A stretch of 64,000 nucleotides of DNA from Streptomyces zaomyceticus (GTDB lineage: Bacteria > Actinomycetota > Actinomycetes > Streptomycetales > Streptomycetaceae), in the NCBI RefSeq assembly GCF_014656215.1, contig NZ_BNBZ01000025.1, positions 39,258 through 103,257 on the forward strand, written 5' to 3'. Shown here piece by piece: positions 25,681 to 33,682 of the stretch; position 1 is the stretch's first letter, and every line of letters starts with the position of its first letter. Made by a program: the position numbers and the translations under genes. The notes under the pieces were generated by a model, which searched no databases, had not been told where the DNA came from, and saw only the letters and a list, made by a program, of their open reading frames with translations.

Positions 25681-25863
25681 TCAGTCGGTGGGGCGGCGCG
25701 AGCGGGTTCGGGCCAGGCCGCCGAGGGCTGTGGCGGTCAGCCCCAGCAGGAGGGCCACATAGGCCCCGCCCAGCCCGTTGCCGGTGCCGAGGCCGCCGTC
25801 GGCGGACCGCATGGTGATCAGCCCGCTGACCGCGAAGACCCACATCAACCGCGCCATGACCAA
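25681..25863 (-). CDS. Possible small membrane protein
   Basis: 60 codons with two hydrophobic segments (LMWVFAVSGLIT and GGAYVALLLGLTATALGGLA) and a basic end. The first third is antisense to the response-regulator remnant, which weakens the case. It may be a real two-helix peptide or a chance frame. Confidence 0.25.
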   Translation of the reverse strand: MVMARLMWVFAVSGLITMRSADGGLGTGNGLGGAYVALLLGLTATALGGLARTRSRRPTD

Positions 25864-25951
25864 GCTCCACGCTCGCGACCGGGCCCAACTCGTGTTGCTC
25901 GCCTACGAATCAGGCCTGGTGACCCCGCGGCCGGTGACCCGCGGCCGGTGA
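25796..25951 (+). pseudogene. Remnant of a NarL/LuxR response regulator (C-terminal HTH)
   Basis: This frame reads ADRMVISPLTAKTHINRAM followed by TKLHARDRAQLVLLAYESGL and ends at TGA 25951. That is the last half of a NarL-type HTH domain, closely like the end of the intact regulator at 56154-56861 (LFTKLDARDRVQLVILAYEAGL). No receiver domain or start of the HTH is found upstream, so this is a 5'-truncated gene fragment. Confidence 0.75.
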
Positions 25952-26099
25952 CCCCGCGCACCACCTGACGGTGAGGGGGCTATCCCCCCGGCCGGACGCG
26001 GGCTCGCCGGATGTTCTCGGATGCGGGACCCCGGCCATGATCGTTTTCGTGGTCGGGCCGCACCGGCCCGGCATGCCGTGGACGAGAAGGGGACGCCGG

Positions 26100-27485
26100 A
26101 TGCGACACAAGAGGTTCGGAGGAGCCATGGCCGTGACCATCGCCATGGCATCGGTCCTGGCCGCCGGGACGGTCGGGCCCGTCGCCGCGGCGGGACACCC
26201 GAACGGCCGCGCGGGATCCGCCGACGGCATCTGGCGCGTGGACGGTTACGGGTCGGTCCTGTCGATCGCGGAAGGGCACCTGAAGGAGTACCAGACGACG
26301 GCGCTCGGCTGTGTGCCCGGCGCCGAGGCCGTACGGACGGCCCCGGGCACCTACCGCACCGAGGACGGCGCCCTGCTCACCGTCCGTCCGGAGGGAACGC
26401 TGCACGTGGCCGGCTCGACCGGCGACCGCCGGCTGCGGCGGCTCGAGGCGATGCCGAAAATCTGCGACCAACCGCTGCCGGAGGACGATGCGCCGAAGGC
26501 GTTCGACGTCTTCTGGCAGACCTTCGAGGAGAACTACCCCTTCTTCGAGGAACGGGGCGTCGACTGGCACGCGGTCCGGGACACGTACCGTCCCAAGGTC
26601 CGCCCGGACATCAAGAGGGAGGAACTCCTCGACCTCCTCGACGACATGGTGGCGCCGCTGTACGACGCGCACACCTCCGTCTCCGACGGAGGCTTTCCCC
26701 GCCCCCACGTCCGGCCCGGCACCACGATCAGGCCCGACCTCCTGGACACCAGGGCCAAGGAGCACATCGTCCGCCGGGACCTGGGCGGGAGGAGCCCGCA
26801 GGAGTTCGGGAACGGCCGGATCTCCTATGCCGACCTGCCCGACGGGCAGGGCTACCTGCGCATCTCCGGATTCTCCGGTTACGCGGGGAAGGAGAGCACG
26901 TACGCCGACCAGCTCGCCGAACTGGACCGGGCGCTGGACACCGTCCTCACCCGCGCGCGGACGGCCTCCCTCCGAGGCCTGATCATCGACCTCCGGGTCA
27001 ACGGCGGCGGCGAGGACGCCCTGGGCGTGCACCTCGCCGGGCGCCTGACCGACACCCCGTACGTCGCCTACCGCAAGCGCACCCGGTACACCTCGCCGCA
27101 GCCCGTCCGGGTGGAGCCGGCCGACGCGCCCCGCTACACCGGGCCCGTCGCGGTGCTCACGGCCGACACGACGTTCAGCGCGGGGGAGACCTTCGTCCAG
27201 GCCCTCATCGACCGGCCCGGCCGGACCCTCCGCGTCGGCGGGCCGACCCAGGGCGTCTTCTCGGACACCCTGGACCGCCTGCTGCCGAACGGCATGGAGT
27301 TCTCGCTCCCGAACGAGGAGTTCCTGACCCGCACGGGGCGGACCTACGACGTCACCGGCATCCCCCCGCACCTTCGGACGCCGGTCTTCACCGAGGAGGA
27401 GTTCCTGAAGAACCGCGACTCGGCCTTCGACGCGGCCGTCACGGCGCTGAAGGGGCTGAAGGCATTGAAGGCGGTGAAGCACTGA
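26100..27485 (+). CDS. Secreted S41 (C-terminal processing/tricorn-like) peptidase
   Basis: 461 aa from ATG 26100 with AAGGGGA upstream. A signal peptide (MRHKRFGGAMAVTIAMASVL, cleavage near AAAG) precedes an N-terminal beta domain and the S41 core: FDVFWQTFEENYPFFEERGV, the conserved LRGLIIDLRVNGGG, catalytic Ser in TADTTFSAGETFVQAL, and GGPTQGVFSD. S41 enzymes are serine proteases with a Ser-Lys dyad. The C-terminus is a Lys-Ala-Leu repeat. A 9-bp repeat array begins right after the stop. Confidence 0.88.
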   Translation: MRHKRFGGAMAVTIAMASVLAAGTVGPVAAAGHPNGRAGSADGIWRVDGYGSVLSIAEGHLKEYQTTALGCVPGAEAVRTAPGTYRTEDGALLTVRPEGTLHVAGSTGDRRLRRLEAMPKICDQPLPEDDAPKAFDVFWQTFEENYPFFEERGVDWHAVRDTYRPKVRPDIKREELLDLLDDMVAPLYDAHTSVSDGGFPRPHVRPGTTIRPDLLDTRAKEHIVRRDLGGRSPQEFGNGRISYADLPDGQGYLRISGFSGYAGKESTYADQLAELDRALDTVLTRARTASLRGLIIDLRVNGGGEDALGVHLAGRLTDTPYVAYRKRTRYTSPQPVRVEPADAPRYTGPVAVLTADTTFSAGETFVQALIDRPGRTLRVGGPTQGVFSDTLDRLLPNGMEFSLPNEEFLTRTGRTYDVTGIPPHLRTPVFTEEEFLKNRDSAFDAAVTALKGLKALKAVKH

Positions 27486-27530
27486 GGGGCCCAAGGGGCC
27501 CAAGGGGCCCAAGGGTCTGAAGGGTCTGAG
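27486..27530. repeat. Five 9-bp tandem repeats after the S41 gene
   Basis: Three copies of GGGGCCCAA are followed by GGGTCTGAA and GGGTCTGAG with no gaps. The array begins at the base following the stop codon. Confidence 0.85.
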
Positions 27531-27626
27531 GGAGCACCGGCGACTTCGGCTACCGGTTCGTCGGTCTCCGCACGCCCGTCCGATATTCACGGGCGTTCGT
27601 CGCCGGTGATCGCTACGGTCCAGGCC

Positions 27627-28100
27627 ATGAGCACCCGCCCCGCCCTCCGCCTGGAGAAGGTCACCCCCGCCACCGTCGACGCCGCCCTCGGCCTGCGGGT
27701 CCACCCCCACCAGGAGCGGAACGTCTCCCCCGTCTCGCACTCCCTCGCCGAGGCCTATGTGCACGGCGACGCGGCCTGGCCGCGGCTGATCTTCGACGGC
27801 GACCGTCTCGTCGGCTTCCTGATGGCCTTCCTCGACCTCCCCTGGAACCCGGAGAAGGACCCCGCCGACCGGCGCAGCGGTCTCTGGCGGCTCAACATCG
27901 CCGCCGACGGGCAGGGCAAGGGCTACGGGCGCTTCGCCGTCGAAGCCGTGCGCGACGAGCTGCGCCGACGCGGCGAGCAGAAGCTGTACGTCACCTGGGA
28001 ACCGGGCGAGGACGGCCCCGGCGCCTTCTACGAGCGGCTCGGTTTCCGTACGACCGGTGAGCTCAGCGGCGGCCAGACCGTCGGCGTACTCGACATCTGA
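27627..28100 (+). CDS. GNAT family N-acetyltransferase
   Basis: 157 aa from ATG 27627. The acetyl-CoA motif A is WRLNIAADGQGKGYGRFAVE, preceded by RLIFDGDRLVGFLMAFLD and followed by YVTWEPGEDGPGAFYERLGF. The layout resembles the spermine/spermidine acetyltransferase subgroup. Substrate not inferable. Confidence 0.88.
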   Translation: MSTRPALRLEKVTPATVDAALGLRVHPHQERNVSPVSHSLAEAYVHGDAAWPRLIFDGDRLVGFLMAFLDLPWNPEKDPADRRSGLWRLNIAADGQGKGYGRFAVEAVRDELRRRGEQKLYVTWEPGEDGPGAFYERLGFRTTGELSGGQTVGVLDI

Positions 28101-28101
28101 T

Positions 28102-28126
28102 CGACGCCCGACGCCCGACGCCCGAC
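28102..28126. repeat. CGACGCC short tandem repeat
   Basis: Three direct copies of the 7-bp unit CGACGCC lie just after the GNAT stop. The rest of the gap to 28234 is G+C-rich with further short CGACA repeats and no gene. Confidence 0.6.
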
Positions 28127-28234
28127 GAGAGCCCCCGGCGGACGACCGGCGACAGCCGACACGCGGCAGCCGACACGCGACAGGGGGCGGAGTGCGGCGG
28201 CAAAGCCGCGCCCCGCCCCCCGCCCCGTACGGAT

Positions 28235-28387
28235 TCAGCCCGAGCAGCCGCCGCACTGGCACGGGCCGCCCGACTGGCAGCCGCAGCCGCAGCCCGAGCC
28301 GCACCCGCAGGCGCCCAGTACGGGCAGCAACACCGCCTCGCGCGGCGCCTCCGCCCCGGAGTCGGTCGTCATGGGGGATTCGGCCAT
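28235..28387 (-). CDS. Cys/Gly-rich mini-protein, possible metal-binding or modified-peptide precursor
   Basis: 50 aa from ATG 28387, with GGAGGGA eight bases upstream, an excellent ribosome site. The first 24 residues (MAESPMTTDSGAEAPREAVL) are leader-like and acidic. The rest is Gly/Cys-rich with nine cysteines (GACGCGSGCGCGCQSGGPC then QCGGCSG). It could be a metallothionein-like protein, or a precursor of a thiazole/oxazole-modified peptide such as microcin B17, which has a comparable Gly/Cys/Ser core. No cyclodehydratase or protease gene lies nearby. It is divergent from GNAT's 3' side and downstream of phoU on the same strand. Confidence 0.6.
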   Translation of the reverse strand: MAESPMTTDSGAEAPREAVLLPVLGACGCGSGCGCGCQSGGPCQCGGCSG

Positions 28388-28493
28388 GGGGGTCCCTCCC
28401 TTTCGAGGCGCACATCGCCTCCCCCCATTGCATGCCCACTCGGACCGGCGCATCAACGGCGCATCGACGCCCGCGCCCCGTGCCGGACCGGCT

Positions 28494-29174
28494 CTACGCG
28501 CCGTCCACCGGCGCGTCCGCCGCCTGCAGCTCGTCCGCGTGCTCACCCGTCACCAGGTACACGACCCGCTTCGCCACCGACACCGCGTGGTCGGCGAACC
28601 GCTCGTAGTAGCGGCCGAGCAGGGTCACGTCGACCGCCGTCTCGATGCCGTGCTTCCAGCGGTCGTCGATCAGGTGCTGGAACAGCGTCCGGTGCAGCAG
28701 GTCCATCTCGTCGTCGTCCTGCTCCAGCTGGAGCGCCAGGTCGACGTCCTTCGTGATGATGACCTCCGCCGCCTTCGCCATCAGGCGCTGCGCCAGCTGC
28801 CCCATCTCCAGGATGGTCGCGTGCAGGTCCCGCGGCACCGCCGACTCCGGGAACCGCAGCCGCGCCAGCTTCGCCACGTGCTGGGCCAGGTCGCCCGAGC
28901 GCTCGAGGTCGGCGCTCATGCGCAGCGAGGTCACCACGATCCGCAGATCCGTCGCCACCGGCTGCTGCCGGGCGAGCAGTGCTATCGCCCGGGCCTCCAG
29001 GTCGTGCTGGAGGTCGTCGACCTTCTGGTCCGCCGCGATCACGCTCTCCGCGAGCTTGAGATCCGCGTCGAGCATCGCCGTCGTGGCGCGCCCGACGGCC
29101 GACCCGACGAGCCGGGCCATCTCGACCAGGCTTTCGCCGATCGAGTCGAGTTCCTCGTGGTACGCGTCCCGCAT
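28494..29174 (-). CDS. phoU: Phosphate signalling protein PhoU
   Basis: 226 aa. Two PhoU helical-bundle repeats with the conserved metal-binding acidic clusters: MRDAYHEELDSIGESLVEMA, SVIAADQKVDDLQHDLEARA, MSADLERSGDLAQHVAKLAR and LGRYYERFADHAVSVAKRVV. PhoU couples the phosphate transporter to the histidine kinase and keeps the Pho regulon off under phosphate excess. It is transcribed away from senX3-phoP, with PHO boxes in between. Confidence 0.95.
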   Translation of the reverse strand: MRDAYHEELDSIGESLVEMARLVGSAVGRATTAMLDADLKLAESVIAADQKVDDLQHDLEARAIALLARQQPVATDLRIVVTSLRMSADLERSGDLAQHVAKLARLRFPESAVPRDLHATILEMGQLAQRLMAKAAEVIITKDVDLALQLEQDDDEMDLLHRTLFQHLIDDRWKHGIETAVDVTLLGRYYERFADHAVSVAKRVVYLVTGEHADELQAADAPVDGA

Positions 29175-29273
29175 GGATGTCCCTCTCTACGCAAAGCTCC
29201 GGGGTCCGGGTGGGGCTTCGGACCCCCACGCTCCCACGTTCGGCCCCGTACGCGTCCGGTTCCACCCCCTCAC

Positions 29274-29301
29274 ATGAACCACCACCGTCACCGAGGTGAA
29301 C
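29274..29301 (-). promoter_or_regulatory. PHO box near phoU
   Basis: Reading the minus strand, GTTCACC begins at 29301 and GTTCAT begins exactly 22 bases later (29279). Streptomyces PhoP binds direct-repeat units of 11 bp beginning GTTCACC, so this is two good units flanking one degenerate unit. Confidence 0.7.
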
Positions 29302-29337
29302 TCTGGGCGACACGCGCCACCGCGCCCGTCAGGACAA

Positions 29338-29365
29338 ATGAACCGGCCCCGTCCTCACGGTGAAC
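29338..29365 (-). promoter_or_regulatory. Second PHO box near senX3-phoP
   Basis: The minus strand has GTTCACC from 29365 and GTTCAT from 29343, again 22 bases apart. The whole 17-bp sequence GGTGAACTCTGGGCGAC is duplicated at 29295 and 29359, so one box seems to be a copy of the other. Confidence 0.7.
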
Positions 29366-29438
29366 TCTGGGCGACGACTGTTCGAGCAGCCACTCGGACG
29401 GCTGGGAGAGTGTCCGTGAGCACGCATAACCTTGAGGC

Positions 29439-30668
29439 ATGGACGTGAACGCGGCGGTCGCCGCATTGGCCGCGATCGCCGGCGTGTGCACCGGCGTGAT
29501 CGCCATGCTGGCGTTCCGCTGGAGCGAGCGCGACCAGGCGAGACCCACCCGTACCTCCCTGCACACCGACGCCGTGCTGCCGCCCGGCGTCGACACCGTG
29601 CTGTCCGTGCTGCGCTCCTCCGCGGTCGTCCTCGACGAGAGCGACTCCGTGGTGAAGGCCAGCTCGGCGGCGTACGCCCTCGGCCTGGTCAGGGGCGGGA
29701 AGCTGGCCATCGAGCCGATGCTCAACATGGCCCGTGACACCCGCCGCGACGGCGAGATACGACAGGTCGAACTGGACCTGGCCCGGCGTGGCGCCGGACG
29801 GGGCGAGGCCCTGGCCGTCTCCGCCCGGGTCGCCCCGCTGGGCTCGCGCCTGGTGCTGCTGCTGGTCGAGGACCTCACCGAGGCCCGCCGTATCGAAGCG
29901 GTACGGCGCGACTTCGTCGCCAATGTGAGCCATGAGCTCAAGACCCCCACGGGGGCGCTCTCCCTGCTCTCCGAGGCGGTCATGGACGCGTCGGACGACC
30001 CCGAGGCGGTCACCCGCTTCGCCGGCCGCATGCAGATCGAGGCGACCCGCCTCACCAACCTCGTACAGGAGCTCATCGACCTCTCCCGCGTGCAGAACGA
30101 CGACCCGCTGGAAGACTCCGAGCCCGTGTCCGTGGACGAACTCGTCGCCGAGGCGATCGACCGCTCCCGGCAGCCCGCCTCCACCAAGCAGATCACCATG
30201 GTGTCGGGGGGCGCGGCCGACCTGTACGTCTGGGGGAGCCGCGGCCAGCTCGCGGCCGCCCTCGGCAACCTCGTGGAGAACGCCGTCAACTACTCACCGG
30301 CCCGTACGAGGGTGGGCATCGCAGCCCGCCACATCGCGGCACCCGGCGGGGACCTGATCGAGATAGCCGTCACCGACCAGGGCATAGGCATCTCCGAGCG
30401 GGACCGCGAGCGGATCTTCGAGCGCTTCTACCGCGTCGACCCGGCCCGCTCCCGTGCCACCGGCGGCACGGGGCTCGGGCTGGCGATCGTCAAGCACGTG
30501 GCCGCCTCGCACGGCGGAGAGGTCACCGTCTGGAGCACCGAGGGTCAGGGCTCCACCTTCACCTTGCGGCTGCCCGAGGCGGGCGCCGTACGGGACCGCC
30601 GACCCGCCTCGTCCCCCACGCCTGATCTCATGACCGAACCGCTTCCTGCCCCGGAGGTCCTTCCGTGA
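29439..30668 (+). CDS. phoR: Phosphate-sensing histidine kinase SenX3/PhoR
   Basis: 409 aa. An N-terminal transmembrane helix (VAALAAIAGVCTGVIAMLAF) leads to a PAS-like region, then the HisKA H-box (NVSHELKTPTGALSLL, phospho-His) and the HATPase boxes N (LVENAVNYSPA), G1 (VTDQGIGISERD) and G2 (GGTGLGLAIVKHVAASHGG). It phosphorylates PhoP under phosphate limitation. The stop overlaps phoP by 4 bp (GTGA). Confidence 0.95.
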   Translation: MDVNAAVAALAAIAGVCTGVIAMLAFRWSERDQARPTRTSLHTDAVLPPGVDTVLSVLRSSAVVLDESDSVVKASSAAYALGLVRGGKLAIEPMLNMARDTRRDGEIRQVELDLARRGAGRGEALAVSARVAPLGSRLVLLLVEDLTEARRIEAVRRDFVANVSHELKTPTGALSLLSEAVMDASDDPEAVTRFAGRMQIEATRLTNLVQELIDLSRVQNDDPLEDSEPVSVDELVAEAIDRSRQPASTKQITMVSGGAADLYVWGSRGQLAAALGNLVENAVNYSPARTRVGIAARHIAAPGGDLIEIAVTDQGIGISERDRERIFERFYRVDPARSRATGGTGLGLAIVKHVAASHGGEVTVWSTEGQGSTFTLRLPEAGAVRDRRPASSPTPDLMTEPLPAPEVLP

Positions 30669-31345
30669 CCCGAGTGCTCGTCGTCGAGGATGAGGAATCC
30701 TTCAGCGACGCCCTGTCGTACATGCTTCGCAAGGAAGGCTTCGAGGTCGCCGTGGCGGCGACCGGGCCCGACGGCCTCGACGAGTTCGAGCGCAACGGGG
30801 CCGACCTCGTCCTCCTCGACCTGATGCTTCCGGGGCTGCCCGGTACCGAGGTGTGCCGTCAGCTGCGCGGCCGCTCGAACGTCCCGGTCATCATGGTGAC
30901 CGCCAAGGACAGCGAGATCGACAAGGTCGTCGGGCTGGAGATAGGAGCCGACGACTACGTGACGAAGCCCTTCTCCTCGCGGGAGCTGGTCGCCCGCATC
31001 CGCGCGGTCCTGCGCCGCCGCGGTGAGCCGGAGGAGGTCACGCCGGCGGCCCTGGAGGCCGGCCCGGTCCGGATGGACGTCGACCGTCACGTGGTGACGG
31101 TCTCGGGCGGCAAGGTCGATCTGCCCCTGAAGGAGTTCGACCTCCTGGAGATGCTGCTGCGCAACGCGGGCCGTGTGCTGACCCGTATGCAGCTCATCGA
31201 CCGGGTCTGGGGCGCGGACTACGTCGGCGACACCAAAACCCTCGACGTCCACGTCAAGCGCCTGCGCGCGAAGATCGAGCCGGACCCGGGCGCCCCGCGC
31301 TATCTGGTGACGGTCCGCGGTCTTGGCTACAAGTTCGAGCCGTAG
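30665..31345 (+). CDS. phoP: Phosphate response regulator PhoP
   Basis: 226 aa, GTG start coupled to phoR. OmpR-type: a receiver with acidic pair VVEDEESF, phospho-Asp in LVLLDLMLPGLPG, Lys in DDYVTKPFSSRELV, and a C-terminal winged helix (KEFDLLEMLLRNAGRVLTRM ... TKTLDVHVKRLRAKIE). PhoP activates phosphate scavenging genes and represses secondary metabolism in Streptomyces. Confidence 0.96.
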   Translation: MTRVLVVEDEESFSDALSYMLRKEGFEVAVAATGPDGLDEFERNGADLVLLDLMLPGLPGTEVCRQLRGRSNVPVIMVTAKDSEIDKVVGLEIGADDYVTKPFSSRELVARIRAVLRRRGEPEEVTPAALEAGPVRMDVDRHVVTVSGGKVDLPLKEFDLLEMLLRNAGRVLTRMQLIDRVWGADYVGDTKTLDVHVKRLRAKIEPDPGAPRYLVTVRGLGYKFEP

Positions 31346-31430
31346 AGCGAAGCCGGAGCACGAAGGCCCGAGCACGAAGGCTGCCGCGCGAAGGCCGGAG
31401 CGCGTGAGCCGGAGAACGCGGGCCTGAGAG
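31346..31430. repeat. Imperfect repeats after phoP
   Basis: The motif CGAAGGCC(G)GAGC(A/G)CG and close variants recur four to five times between the phoP stop and the terminator. Confidence 0.5.
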
Positions 31431-31441
31431 CGATGAACGCG

Positions 31442-31476
31442 TGAAAGGGGCGCCCCCACCGGGGGCGCCCCTTTCA
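31442..31476. terminator. Bidirectional terminator between phoP and the DUF461 gene
   Basis: A perfect 16-bp stem (31442-31457 with 31461-31476) with a three-base ACC loop. The outer arm ends in TTTC/GAAA, so a short U-rich tail is formed on either strand, serving both convergent genes. Confidence 0.85.
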
Positions 31477-31487
31477 TGTCCGTACGG

Positions 31488-32144
31488 TCAGTGCCCGGCC
31501 GCGTGGCTGGCCTCGCCCGAAGGCTCGCCCGAGGCCTCGCCGCCGTGCTCGCCCTCGGCGCCGTGCTCACCCTCGGCCTCGCCCGAGGGCGACGCGGTGG
31601 CGCTGGGGGTGGCGCCCGGGGGAGCCGGGAGGATGCTCGGGCCGAAGTCCTTGAAGTAGTGCGTCGCCGGGACGACGAACGCGCTCAGGCCCACGTCGCC
31701 GGTCTCGCTCAGCTTGAAGACGACCCGCTGCGCGTCGCCGTCGCGGGTGGACTCGCTGCCGTTCTCGACGACGGCGGAGGCGTTGCCCTCGCCGCCGATG
31801 ACGACGGAGCCGCCGGCCGGGACGACGATCGGGCCGGCGCCCGACGCGGCCTTCAGCGTCACGGTGGCGTTGCTGCCCGGCAGGCTGATCGACTCGATCG
31901 TCTGCGGCTGGCTCCCGTTGTTGAAGACGGTGGCCGAGACCGCGGCCGGGCCCTTGGCCACGTCCAGGGGCTGGGTGATCACGAGGGCGTTCTGGATCTT
32001 GACGTCGTCCACCGTGACGGCGGCGTTGTCCGGCCGGATGCCGAGCGTCTGCGCGTCGTTGCCCGCCCCGCAGGCGGACAGCGCGGCGATGGAGAACACG
32101 ATGGCGGTGGCGGCGAGGGCGCCGCGTCGAAGGCTGCGGCTCAC
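31488..32144 (-). CDS. DUF461-type lipoprotein with His/Glu/Gly-rich tail
   Basis: 218 aa from ATG 32144. The signal peptide ends in a lipobox (IVFSIAALSACGAG, acylated Cys at about 25). The middle is a beta-sandwich of the DUF461/PCu(A)C copper-chaperone type (NGSQPQTIESISLPGSNATV). The C-terminal about 40 residues are His/Glu/Gly/Ser-rich (EGEHGAEGEHGGEASGEPSG), possibly metal binding. It is in a conserved Streptomyces position between phoP and carD. Confidence 0.82.
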   Translation of the reverse strand: MSRSLRRGALAATAIVFSIAALSACGAGNDAQTLGIRPDNAAVTVDDVKIQNALVITQPLDVAKGPAAVSATVFNNGSQPQTIESISLPGSNATVTLKAASGAGPIVVPAGGSVVIGGEGNASAVVENGSESTRDGDAQRVVFKLSETGDVGLSAFVVPATHYFKDFGPSILPAPPGATPSATASPSGEAEGEHGAEGEHGGEASGEPSGEASHAAGH

Positions 32145-32189
32145 GGCGGCGGCATCTCCTAGGACGTACGGAACAGGCTAGGGACAGGC

Positions 32190-32225
32190 TTCGGAACCTT
32201 TGGAACCTTCGGAACCTTCGGAACC
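32190..32225. repeat. Four 9-bp tandem repeats upstream of the DUF461 lipoprotein
   Basis: TTCGGAACC, TTTGGAACC, TTCGGAACC, TTCGGAACC run without gaps, 46-81 bp before the lipoprotein ATG (on the other strand GGTTCCGAA). They could carry phased regulator sites. From 32226 to 32788 there is no credible gene; the stretch holds two TGATCAATT copies (32435, 32504) and a CCCCTCC-cc-GGAGGGG hairpin (32607-32622). Confidence 0.7.
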
Positions 32226-32788
32226 AAGGGCCAACTAAAGGTGCGTCAGCGCGCTTAGGTTACCGAGCCGCACTCTCCGTCCCGCACCCGACCCGCCCCT
32301 AACCGGTCCCGGGCGTCTCCGGGGGCGTCGCCAGGCCCTCCCCGATCGTCTTCGGCGACGATCCCGGCGGGCGGCGGGCATCGGCCGACGTGGCCGGATC
32401 ACGACCCATTGACCTGTTGTTCACATAACCGCCTTGATCAATTCGAGGGCCGCCCCGCATTCCCCGGAGCCGTACCTCCGGAAAATCCCGGAGACGGGTC
32501 GGCTGATCAATTGCGGAATCACCGCGCGATGCATCCGTACGAGTGACCGATCCTCGAACGGAGTAGGTGAAGTAGAGTGCTCTGAACCCGACAAAACGGG
32601 GCATCACCCCTCCCCGGAGGGGCTCCGGGTAGGTGTAACGTGCGCGTTTCTCTCCGTCCACGCAGCCGCTCCGACCTGCGAATACCGCCTTCCGGAAGCC
32701 CTCCGCAGCACGTTCGTGATGCTGTTGTCAAGCCCTGAGATATGCCCTGACCTGCGAAAACGCCATTCAGAAGAAGCTGTATCCGTGT

Positions 32789-32794
32789 TACCCT
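32789..32794 (+). promoter_or_regulatory. Probable -10 element of carD
   Basis: TACCCT lies 28 bases before the carD ATG, with a GGAAGG ribosome site between. The 36 bases upstream are AT-rich for this genome. Confidence 0.5.
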
Positions 32795-32822
32795 GGATAG
32801 CCACGGAAGGGGTACCTGTCAC

Positions 32823-33305
32823 ATGACGTTCAAGGTTGGCGACACCGTGGTCTATCCCCATCACGGGGCCGCGCTGATCGAGGCCATCGAAACTCGCCAG
32901 ATCAAAGGCGTGGACAAGACCTACTTGGTGCTCAAGGTCGCGCAGGGCGACCTGACGGTTCGTGTGCCGGCGGACAATGCGGAGTTCGTCGGTGTTCGCG
33001 ATGTGGTCGGTCAGGACGGGCTGGACCGGGTCTTCGAGGTGCTGCGCGCACCGTACGCCGAAGAGCCGACGAACTGGTCCCGTCGCTACAAGGCAAATCT
33101 CGAGAAGCTCGCCTCCGGCGATGTCATCAAGGTCGCCGAAGTAGTACGCGACCTGTGGCGGCGCGAGCGCGAGCGCGGTCTCTCCGCCGGTGAGAAGCGC
33201 ATGCTCGCCAAGGCTCGGCAGATCCTGGTCAGCGAGCTGGCCCTCGCGGAGAACACGAACGAGGACAAGGCCGAGGCTCTCCTCGACGAGGTCCTCGCGT
33301 CCTGA
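32823..33305 (+). CDS. carD: CarD/CdnL RNA polymerase-binding transcription factor
   Basis: 160 aa. The N-terminal Tudor-like RNA polymerase beta-binding domain is MTFKVGDTVVYPHHGAALIE with DLTVRVPADNAEFVGVRDVV, and the C-terminal helical DNA-binding domain includes WSRRYKANLEKLASGD and VAEVVRDLWRRERERGLSAG. CarD binds the polymerase lobe and stabilises open complexes at rRNA and other promoters. Highly conserved in actinobacteria. Confidence 0.96.
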   Translation: MTFKVGDTVVYPHHGAALIEAIETRQIKGVDKTYLVLKVAQGDLTVRVPADNAEFVGVRDVVGQDGLDRVFEVLRAPYAEEPTNWSRRYKANLEKLASGDVIKVAEVVRDLWRRERERGLSAGEKRMLAKARQILVSELALAENTNEDKAEALLDEVLAS

Positions 33306-33425
33306 GCGTGCTCTGAAGACATCCGAGCGCGCTACCAAGTGAAGCAATGCCGCGGTGCCCGCTGGCGTGCTGTGATCCACACAGCGCTGCCGTCGGGCGC
33401 TGCGGCATATCCATGCCCGTACCGT

Positions 33426-33550
33426 CACGTACGGCACCTTCACGTACGACCCGTGCGGCACCCTGTACGTCGTCCTCTACGTACGGTCACGCACGCATCC
33501 ACGTACGCATCATCCTGTGCGTACGTCCCCATCCCTCTCTTGCGTACTCA
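33426..33550. other. Cluster of ACGTAC/CGTACG sites in the carD-ispD gap
   Basis: The 377-bp gap between carD and ispD contains no gene. Within it at least six GTACG-centred palindromic sites (ACGTACG, GTACGT, CGTACG) occur in about 125 bp, separated by C-rich spacers. The density is well above that of the neighbouring sequence by eye. Confidence 0.45.
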
Positions 33551-33682
33551 CGTCCGAACCCCTGTGCTCGGGCGGCACGCCTCGACCGTCGTCACGGAAA
33601 GGGCCCGGTCAAGGCGGAGCGTCCGGCACGGTGAGGCCATACCCATGTCGGCCGCGGAAACAAACCTGCCGGAGTGCAACCG

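Noticed and set aside
25980..28439. Very long open frames antisense to real genes (also near 602-1744, 3373-5457, 35064-37598 and 47576-50029)
   Set aside because: These come from the high G+C content, which removes stop codons in shadow frames. Their translations are Arg/Pro/Gly-rich and match no domain.
32299..32661. A 120-codon minus-strand frame in the gap before carD
   Set aside because: Low-complexity composition, no ribosome site and no recognisable motif, and the codon third positions are not G/C-biased as in the flanking genes.
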